From NCBI GenBank assembly GCA_019090405.1, contig JAHRVZ010000250.1, positions 1-11,520 of the forward strand: a stretch of 11,520 nucleotides of DNA. Direction: 5' to 3'. Below, one piece after another: positions 6,046 through 11,520 of this stretch (the stretch's first letter is position 1; every line of letters starts with the position of its first letter). Made by a program: the position numbers and the translations under genes. The notes beneath the pieces are model-generated. The model made no database searches, had not been told where the DNA came from, and saw only the letters and a list, made by a program, of their open reading frames with translations. This DNA comes from Paracoccaceae bacterium. Lineage in GTDB: Bacteria; Pseudomonadota; Alphaproteobacteria; Rhodobacterales; Rhodobacteraceae.

Positions 6046-7269
6046 ATGCCCCCCCTGCCCGAGACAGATGGAAAGCTGGTCGAAAACATAATCCATTTCG
6101 CACGCGCGCTGCGCAAAGCCGGGCTAAAGGTGGGGACTTCGCAGCTCAAAAGCGCAATCTCGGCGGTGGCCGCTGCCGGGTTCACGCAACGCGCTGACTT
6201 TTACTATGCGTTAAGGTCCACGATGGTTTCACGACCGGAAAACCTGGAAGTGTTCCATCAGGTTTTTCATATGTTCTGGCGCGATCCCGAGTTTCTGGAA
6301 CGTATGGTCCGTTCGATGTTACCGCTTATGCAAACGGTGGGTCAGGATCGCGCAACACCCAAAGCTGCGGAAAAGCGCGCGGCGGATGCAATGTTTGAGG
6401 ACAAGCCCTTTGCTGACTCTGGCCCCGAACGCGATACTATTGAAATAGACGCCGAACTTAGCTGGTCTGCAAACGAGGTATTGCGCGCGCAGGATTTTGA
6501 ACAAATGAGCGCGTCCGATCTGGCCATGGCCGCAAAGCTCATTCGCAGCCTGACGTTACCCGTTGATCCGCTTATGACTCGCCGTCATCGGCCAGCCACT
6601 GTCGGCAATCGGCCCGATACGCGTGAAATGTTGCGAAAGTCCCTGCGCAAGGGTGGAGAAATCGAACGACTGGCCCTGAAAAAGCCAAGGCAGAGGCCAC
6701 CAAATCTTGTCGTGCTATGCGATATTTCCGGGTCTATGGCCACCTATGCAAAAATGATGATGCACTTTCTGCATGCGCTGACCTGGGCTAGGTCGTCCGG
6801 CTGGGGCAAAGTTCACGGTTTCACCTTTGGCACACGACTTACCAATATCAGCCGGGCTTTGGCACAACGGGACGTCGATCTGGCGCTGCAGGCTGTGGGG
6901 CGGGATGCCCCTGACTGGCAAGGCGGCACACGAATAGGAGAATCGCTTTTTCGTTTCAACCGCGAGTGGTCTCGCCGGGTACTGGGTCAGGGTGCCGCTG
7001 TACTATTGATTACCGACGGGCTTGAACGAGGCGACACCACACTTCTTAAATCCGAAGCCGAGAGGCTTGCCCGCACCTGCCGCCGATTGATCTGGCTTAA
7101 TCCGCTTTTGCGATTTGAAGGTTTCTCGCCAGAAGCGGGTGGTATTCGCACGCTTCTACCTATCGTTGACAGCTTTCATGCCTGCCATTCTCTGGACAGT
7201 TTGGCGGATTTGGGAAAGGCATTTGATGGCGAAGGTGAAAAGCAGAGATACACTCTGCTTATGAAATGA
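6046..7269 (+). CDS. coxE: CoxE-type von Willebrand factor A (VWA) domain protein
   Basis: 407-residue protein of the CoxE-like VWA family, the partner of the MoxR ATPase CoxD in maturing the molybdenum hydroxylase. The N-terminal half (about 10-100) is a helical CoxE region (FARALRKAGLKVG, ADFYYALRSTMV, FWRDPEFLERMV). A basic linker follows (about 178-216). The VWA domain begins near 219 (PPNLVVLCDISGSM), with metal-ion-dependent adhesion site residues D226-x-S228-x-S230, T295 (WQGGTRIGES) and D324 (LITDGLERGD). All are intact, so metal-mediated partner binding is likely. The end of the domain carries IWLNPLLRFEGFSPEAGGI, a family feature. There is no signal peptide or membrane segment. The start is set by the ATG four bases after the coxD stop; the ribosome site is weak, suggesting coupling. 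An 88-base gap follows before coxG. Confidence 0.9.
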   Translation: MPPLPETDGKLVENIIHFARALRKAGLKVGTSQLKSAISAVAAAGFTQRADFYYALRSTMVSRPENLEVFHQVFHMFWRDPEFLERMVRSMLPLMQTVGQDRATPKAAEKRAADAMFEDKPFADSGPERDTIEIDAELSWSANEVLRAQDFEQMSASDLAMAAKLIRSLTLPVDPLMTRRHRPATVGNRPDTREMLRKSLRKGGEIERLALKKPRQRPPNLVVLCDISGSMATYAKMMMHFLHALTWARSSGWGKVHGFTFGTRLTNISRALAQRDVDLALQAVGRDAPDWQGGTRIGESLFRFNREWSRRVLGQGAAVLLITDGLERGDTTLLKSEAERLARTCRRLIWLNPLLRFEGFSPEAGGIRTLLPIVDSFHACHSLDSLADLGKAFDGEGEKQRYTLLMK

Positions 7270-7270
7270 G

Positions 7271-7288
7271 TTTGGCCAATTGGTCAAA
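7271..7288. repeat. 18-bp near-perfect palindrome between coxE and coxG
   Basis: TTTGGCCAATTGGTCAAA begins two bases after the coxE stop. Nine-base arms pair at eight of nine positions (one G/T pair, which could still wobble in RNA). It is followed by AAG rather than a T run, so an intrinsic terminator is unlikely. It could be an internal operator or an RNA processing/stability hairpin within the operon. Confidence 0.4.
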
Positions 7289-7357
7289 AAGCTTGCACTG
7301 ATCGCTTTGCCACGTATTATTCTTACAAATGTATCAGGTTTTTGGACTAGTTTTGTC

Positions 7358-7816
7358 ATGGATATGACGGGGAGCTACCGTATTATCGCGCCTCGCGATA
7401 CCGTTTGGGCCGCTCTGAATGATGTCGAAGTTCTAAAGGCCTGCATACCAGGTTGTGAAGAAATCGAACAAACCTCGCCCACAACCATGACCGCGAAAGT
7501 CGTTCAAAAGATTGGCCCGGTTAAGGCGAAATTCGACGGTGCAATCGAATTGCTGAATATTGATGCACCAAAAAGCTATACGATTAAAGGCGAAGGCCAG
7601 GGTGGAGTTGCGGGCTTTGCCAAGGGAGAGGCCGATGTGACACTGATTGAAAACGGCAACGAAACTGTGCTTGAATTTACCGCCAAAGCTAATGTTGGCG
7701 GCAAACTTGCAAGGTTGGGCAGTCGTCTGATTGATGCAACGGCCAAAAAACTTGCGACAAAGTTCTTTGACAATTTTCACGACCATCTCACGACAACTGA
7801 TCCGCCAGGGGACTGA
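7358..7816 (+). CDS. coxG: CoxG-type SRPBCC (START-like) protein
   Basis: 152-residue CoxG family protein with the SRPBCC lipid-binding fold. CoxG has long been linked to anchoring CO dehydrogenase at the membrane, and mycobacterial CoxG is reported to carry quinone for the enzyme. The family start is clear: MDMTGSYRIIAPRDTVWAAL, then LKACIPGCEEIEQ (about 26-38), KIGPVKAKFDG (51-61), GEGQGGVAGFAKGEADV (78-94) and GGKLARLGSRLIDATAKK (114-131). I chose the ATG at 7358 because homology begins exactly there. The frame is open upstream to a TTG at 7280, but those 26 residues look foreign to the family, and neither site has a strong ribosome site. The protein ends soon after the domain, with no hydrophobic tail as some CoxG proteins have, so membrane attachment would need another route. 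The stop codon lies in a 16-bp tandem repeat. Confidence 0.87.
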   Translation: MDMTGSYRIIAPRDTVWAALNDVEVLKACIPGCEEIEQTSPTTMTAKVVQKIGPVKAKFDGAIELLNIDAPKSYTIKGEGQGGVAGFAKGEADVTLIENGNETVLEFTAKANVGGKLARLGSRLIDATAKKLATKFFDNFHDHLTTTDPPGD

Positions 7817-7835
7817 TCCGCCAGGGGACTGATCC
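7798..7835 (+). repeat. 16-bp tandem duplication across the coxG stop codon
   Basis: TGATCCGCCAGGGGAC occurs twice (7798-7813 and 7814-7829) plus a 6-base partial third copy (7830-7835). The coxG TGA is the first three bases of copy 2. Because the unit is not a multiple of three, copies are read in different frames, but one copy plus the partial unit would give the same protein end. The duplication mainly lengthens the coxG-coxS gap. Confidence 0.85.
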
Positions 7836-7889
7836 TTTTCATGCCACCGAACATGCGGGCAGCAAGATCCGCTCATTAGGGAGATACAC

Positions 7890-8360
7890 ATGACCAAAAT
7901 CAAGATGACTGTGAACGGCAAGGCCGTCAGCCGGGATGTTCCCGACGAGACGCTTTTATCAGAATTTCTGCGCGAAAATTTACGCCTGACTGGCACCCAT
8001 GTAGGGTGCGATACCAGCCAGTGCGGAGCCTGTGTCGTTCATGTGAATGGCAAGGCGATCAAATCCTGTTCAACCTTGGCTGCATCTCTTGAAGGCGCTG
8101 ACATAACCACGATCGAGGGTCTCGCCAATGGCGAACTGCACCCGATGCAACTGGCATTTACCAACAACCATGGTCTGCAATGCGGTTTCTGCACGCCGGG
8201 CATGATTATGACATCAGTTGACATGGTTGGTCGTTACAAGGCGGCCGGTAAAGAACTGACATCCGAAGCCATCCGCAACGAGCTGGAAGGCAATATCTGC
8301 CGTTGTACCGGCTATCACAATATCGTCAGGGCGGTCAAAGATGCCGCCTCGAAGATGTAA
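7890..8360 (+). CDS. coxS: CoxS-type [2Fe-2S] small subunit of a molybdenum hydroxylase
   Basis: 156-residue iron-sulfur subunit that passes electrons from the molybdenum site in CoxL to FAD in CoxM. The N-terminal plant-ferredoxin-type domain binds one [2Fe-2S] cluster through C40, C45, C48 and C60 (HVGCDTSQCGAC...SC). The C-terminal helical domain binds the second, close to the molybdopterin, through C98, C101, C137 and C139 (LQCGFCTPGM...GNICRCTGYHNIV). All eight cysteines are present and the length is typical of the family. A strong AGGGAG ribosome site lies about six bases before the ATG. It is separated from coxG by 73 bases and from coxL by about 12-18 bases, so coxS, coxL and coxM form a tight unit. 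It is a cytoplasmic-side protein with no signal peptide. Confidence 0.95.
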   Translation: MTKIKMTVNGKAVSRDVPDETLLSEFLRENLRLTGTHVGCDTSQCGACVVHVNGKAIKSCSTLAASLEGADITTIEGLANGELHPMQLAFTNNHGLQCGFCTPGMIMTSVDMVGRYKAAGKELTSEAIRNELEGNICRCTGYHNIVRAVKDAASKM

Positions 8361-8363
8361 GCC

Positions 8364-8369
8364 AAGGGG
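8364..8369 (+). promoter_or_regulatory. Ribosome binding site deciding the coxL start
   Basis: AAGGGG is only three bases from the ATG at 8373 but nine from the ATG at 8379. The second is the better spacing and gives MNTGIGARVTRKED, which fits where family homology begins. Confidence 0.5.
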
Positions 8370-8378
8370 GATATGGAA

Positions 8379-10721
8379 ATGAATACTGGAATAGGCGCCC
8401 GCGTTACCCGCAAAGAAGACAAACGCTTTATCACGGGCAAGGGCAAATACACCGACGACATCCGCAACGAAAATCAGGCATACGCCGCTTTTGTTCGCTC
8501 ACCCCACGCCCATGCTACGGTGAACGGTATTGATGCGTCAGAGGCGTTGGCAATGGACGGTGTTATCGATGTTCTGGATGGCCAACAGATGACGGCTGAC
8601 GGCATCGGGAACCTTATATGCGGCTGGGCCGTCACCTCGAAAGACGGTAGCCCGATGAACATGGGGGCGTGGCGTCCTCTGGCCGATGGCAATGTCCGGT
8701 ATGTGGGCGATTCACTTGCTGTGGTGATTGCTGAAACACAGGCCATTGCGCGTGCTGCGGCTGAATTGGTCGAGGTTGACTTTGATGTTTTGCCAGCCGT
8801 TGCTGCACCGGCAAAAGCTCTGGATGGGTCTTCGCCTCAGATTCACGAGAATGCACCGGGCAATCTGATCTATGATTTTGGCATTGGTGAAGAAGCAGCC
8901 ACAGACTCGGCGCTGGCTGGTGCTGCACATGTGACCAAAATATCGTTGACCAACAACAGGTTGGCCCCAAACGCCATGGAGCCACGGTCGGCCATAGCGA
9001 CCTACGACGAAGCAGAAGAACATTACACGCTGTACACAACCAGCCAGAATCCGCATGTGGCGCGACTGGTTCTGTCGGCCTTTGTTCAGGTCGCACCCGA
9101 GCACAAACTGCGTGTCATAGCACCAGATGTTGGCGGTGGATTTGGATCGAAAATATTCATTTACCCGGAAGAGGTCACATGCCTTTGGGCATCAATGAAA
9201 ACTAACCGGTCGGTTAAATGGACGTCGGACCGATCCGAAGCGTTTATGACAGATGCGCACGGACGCGATCACATTTCCACTGCAGAAATGGGGTTTGACG
9301 CTGATGGCAAGATCGTCGGCTTCAAAGTCGATACGATTGCCAATTTCGGGGCTTATATGAACCTGTTTTCGTCATCGGTGCCGACATACCTTTATGCGAC
9401 GCTTTTGTCAGGTCAGTACAATATCAAAAACATCTATGCCAATGTGCGCGGAGTTTATACCAATACCGTGCCGGTGGATGCCTATCGCGGCGCTGGTCGC
9501 CCAGAAGCCTGTTATCTTGTCGAACGGGTCATGGAACAGGCCGCACGTGAGTTGGGCAAAGACCCGACAGAATTGCGTCGGGCAAATTTTGTCACGGAAT
9601 TTCCCCATCAAACGCCTGTTATCATGACCTATGATTCCGGTGACTTCGGGGCCAACCTTGATCAGGCAATGGATGCCGCCAACGTGAGCGGCTTTGCCGC
9701 CCGCAAAGCGGACTCAGCAAACCGGGGTAAATTGCGGGGGTTGGGTTATTCTTGCTATATCGAAGCCTGCGGCATCGCTCCCTCGGCAGCCGTTGGCTCA
9801 CTTGGTGCTGGTGTCGGTCTATGGGAATCTGCCGAAGTTCGGGTGAACCCGGTCGGGACTATCGAAGTACTGACAGGGTCTCATAGTCATGGTCAGGGGC
9901 ACGAAACCACATTTGCCCAAATCGTTTCCGAGCGGTTTGATCTGCCGATTGAAAATATTCAGATCGTCCACGGGGATACCGACAAAGTTCAATTCGGCAT
10001 GGGGACTTATGGGTCTCGATCAGGGGCTGTCGGCATGTCGGCCATTGTAAAAGCGATGGACAAGGTGGAAGCCAAAGTTAAGAAAATTGCGGCCCATGTT
10101 CTGGAAGCCTCAGAAGATGACATTGTCATCGAAGGCGGCGAAGTCAAAGTCGCGGGAACCGACAAGGCAATGGCATGGCACGAAGTTGGACTTGCCGCTT
10201 ATATGGCGCACAACCTGCCGCCCGATATGGAGCCCGGACTGAAAGAAGGCGCGTTTTATGATCCTGCCAATTTCACCTTTCCCGCCGGAGCCTATATCTG
10301 CGAAGTCGAGATTGATCCGGAAACCGGCGTCACAGACATTGTGCAATTTACGGCATCAGATGATTTTGGCACCATCATCAATCCGATGATTGTAGAAGGT
10401 CAGGTACACGGCGGTATCGCCCAAGGTATCGGGCAAGCAATGTTTGAGCAGGTCATTTATGACGACGATGGGCAACTGATTACCGGCTCGTACATGGACT
10501 ATACAATGCCACGTGCGGCAAACCTGCCGGATTACAGCGTCCATCATGCGTCTACGACGTGCCCGAACAACCCGCTGGGCATGAAAGGCTGCGGAGAGGC
10601 CGGCGCCATTGGATCACCTCCTGCTGTCATCAACGCCATAACCGATGCCATCGGCAGCAATGATCTAGCGATGCCTGCAACCCCGCTGGCAGTGTGGAAC
10701 GCCATTCAGGCGGCAAAATAA
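8379..10721 (+). CDS. coxL: CoxL-type large subunit of a form II CO dehydrogenase-like molybdenum hydroxylase
   Basis: 780-residue molybdopterin-binding catalytic subunit of the xanthine oxidase/CO dehydrogenase family (782 if the ATG at 8373 is used). The N-terminal domain is GIGARVTRKEDKRFITGKGKYTDDI. Cofactor-binding motifs are PDVGGGFGSK (about 249-258), GSHSHGQGHETTFAQ (500-514) and KGCGEAGAIGSPP (736-748) with the presumed catalytic base E740. The active-site loop reads AYRGAGR (368-374; bases 9480-9500). This is the form II signature; form I CO dehydrogenases have AYxCSFR, whose Cys binds copper. The Mo-Cu centre of proven CO dehydrogenases is therefore unlikely, and CO is doubtful as the main substrate; another small organic substrate (aldehyde, heterocycle) is possible. 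The S-L-M gene order also fits form II. The subunit is full length with no frameshift. Family sure, substrate unknown. Confidence 0.93.
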   Translation: MNTGIGARVTRKEDKRFITGKGKYTDDIRNENQAYAAFVRSPHAHATVNGIDASEALAMDGVIDVLDGQQMTADGIGNLICGWAVTSKDGSPMNMGAWRPLADGNVRYVGDSLAVVIAETQAIARAAAELVEVDFDVLPAVAAPAKALDGSSPQIHENAPGNLIYDFGIGEEAATDSALAGAAHVTKISLTNNRLAPNAMEPRSAIATYDEAEEHYTLYTTSQNPHVARLVLSAFVQVAPEHKLRVIAPDVGGGFGSKIFIYPEEVTCLWASMKTNRSVKWTSDRSEAFMTDAHGRDHISTAEMGFDADGKIVGFKVDTIANFGAYMNLFSSSVPTYLYATLLSGQYNIKNIYANVRGVYTNTVPVDAYRGAGRPEACYLVERVMEQAARELGKDPTELRRANFVTEFPHQTPVIMTYDSGDFGANLDQAMDAANVSGFAARKADSANRGKLRGLGYSCYIEACGIAPSAAVGSLGAGVGLWESAEVRVNPVGTIEVLTGSHSHGQGHETTFAQIVSERFDLPIENIQIVHGDTDKVQFGMGTYGSRSGAVGMSAIVKAMDKVEAKVKKIAAHVLEASEDDIVIEGGEVKVAGTDKAMAWHEVGLAAYMAHNLPPDMEPGLKEGAFYDPANFTFPAGAYICEVEIDPETGVTDIVQFTASDDFGTIINPMIVEGQVHGGIAQGIGQAMFEQVIYDDDGQLITGSYMDYTMPRAANLPDYSVHHASTTCPNNPLGMKGCGEAGAIGSPPAVINAITDAIGSNDLAMPATPLAVWNAIQAAK

Positions 10722-10735
10722 GAAAGGATTGAAAA

Positions 10736-11520
10736 ATGTATCCGACAAATTACCATAAAGCCGCCAGCATCGACGCTGCGGTTTCCGCTCTGAACAATGC
10801 CGAAGACGGAAAATTTCTGGCAGGTGGCCAGACATTGTTGGCAACCATGAAACAGCATCTGGCGGCACCGACTGACCTGGTGGATATTCGCGGTATCGAC
10901 GGTATAAGCGGTATTTCAGCAGAAGGTGACACATTGGTCATCGGCGCCGCGACCACCCATGGCGAGGTGGCAGCCAACAGCGATGTTCAACGGTTATGTC
11001 CCATGCTTGCCGATCTGGCAGGCGGGATCGGTGATCCAGCGGTGCGCTACGTCGGCACGATAGGTGGATCAATTGCCAACAACGATCCGGCTGCTGATTA
11101 TCCGGCAGGTCTGGTTGCGGTTGGTGCAAACGTGACCACCAATAAACGTGTGATTTCGGCAGATGATTTCTTTGACGGATTATTCACAACTGCTTTGGAC
11201 GATGACGAAATCATCGTTTCGGTCAGCGTCACCGCCCCTGCCCGTGCGGCCTATGTTAAATTCCGCCAACCGGCCTCGCTCTTTGCTCTTGTAGGTGTCT
11301 GCGTCGCAAAAGGGGCCGCTGGTACACGCGTTGCCGTAACCGGAGCAGGTGAAGACGGCGTTTTTCGCCATGCCGGGCTTGAAGAAGCGCTTTCTGCGGA
11401 CTGGTCGGCGAAAGCTGCTGATGCGGTCAATGTGCAAAGCGACGGTCTGTTGTCTGACATCCACGGAAGCGCCAAATACCGCGCGAACCTGATAACGGTC
11501 CTTACAAAGCGCGCTGTAAA
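10736..11520 (+). CDS. coxM: CoxM-type FAD-binding medium subunit, 3' end cut by window edge
   Basis: 261 residues are visible of a protein that usually has about 265-290, so only the last few codons are missing. It is the FAD subunit that passes electrons from the CoxS clusters to the acceptor. FAD-binding motifs are AGGQTLLATMK (29-39, the usual form being AGGHSLLP) and GTIGGSIANNDPAADYP (107-123). The C-terminal flavoprotein domain begins near 170 (AAYVKFRQPASLFALVGV), and the end of the family is recognisable as DIHGSAKYRANLITVLTKRAV (241-261). An AAAGGA ribosome site lies seven bases before the ATG, 14 bases after the coxL stop. It is the last visible operon gene; further accessory genes may follow outside the window. 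Confidence 0.93.
   Translation, partial: MYPTNYHKAASIDAAVSALNNAEDGKFLAGGQTLLATMKQHLAAPTDLVDIRGIDGISGISAEGDTLVIGAATTHGEVAANSDVQRLCPMLADLAGGIGDPAVRYVGTIGGSIANNDPAADYPAGLVAVGANVTTNKRVISADDFFDGLFTTALDDDEIIVSVSVTAPARAAYVKFRQPASLFALVGVCVAKGAAGTRVAVTGAGEDGVFRHAGLEEALSADWSAKAADAVNVQSDGLLSDIHGSAKYRANLITVLTKRAV

Noticed and set aside
7433..7996. 187-codon minus-strand frame
   Set aside because: Antisense to coxG and coxS, which are unmistakable by motif; the translation has no family resemblance.
8632..9104. Two long minus-strand frames of 154 and 130 codons
   Set aside because: Antisense shadows of the coxL gene, whose cofactor motifs and codon use are clear.

Overview
The window looks like part of an alphaproteobacterial chromosome, most likely from the Rhodobacterales (Roseobacter group). 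This rests on family resemblance: an acidic RTX protein with a roseobacter-type central domain, a PagL-like outer-membrane protein, a phytanoyl-CoA-dioxygenase-like protein, and a cox-type molybdenum hydroxylase operon. Base composition is moderate and coding sequence is dense to the right of about 4 kb. The taxonomic call is inference, because no rRNA or other marker gene is present.

Left part (1-4061), all genes on the minus strand. A large RTX-type calcium-binding protein runs off the left edge. It is followed, against its direction of transcription, by a long gene-poor stretch (1119-1915), a PagL-like lipid A deacylase (1916-2464), another gap (2465-2784), and an Fe(II)/2-oxoglutarate oxygenase of the phytanoyl-CoA dioxygenase family (2785-3828). 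These look like ordinary accessory or cell-envelope genes with no evident shared pathway.

Right part (4062-11520). This is a coherent system: an XdhC/CoxI maturation factor on the minus strand diverges from a plus-strand operon coxD-coxE-coxG-coxS-coxL-coxM. CoxS (2x[2Fe-2S]), CoxL (molybdenum cofactor subunit) and CoxM (FAD subunit) form the enzyme. CoxD (MoxR-type AAA+ ATPase) and CoxE (VWA protein) are the ATPase/VWA pair that matures the active site. CoxG is a SRPBCC-fold membrane/quinone partner. XdhC is expected to bind and sulfurate the molybdenum cofactor. The S-L-M order and the CoxL active-site loop AYRGAGR put the enzyme in the form II (CODH-like) class, not the proven form I CO dehydrogenases with AYxCSFR. 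Its true substrate is therefore open.

The most notable non-coding signals lie between the divergent xdhC and coxD genes. They are a perfect 16-bp palindrome (5007-5022), a plausible coxD promoter (5057-5085) and a perfect 10-bp tandem duplication just before the ribosome binding site. Further small repeats sit at the coxG stop codon (16-bp tandem duplication) and between coxE and coxG (18-bp near-palindrome). I see no CRISPR array, tRNA, rRNA, insertion sequence or phage gene. I do not see a clearly new system; the form II enzyme of unknown substrate is the best candidate for interesting biology.
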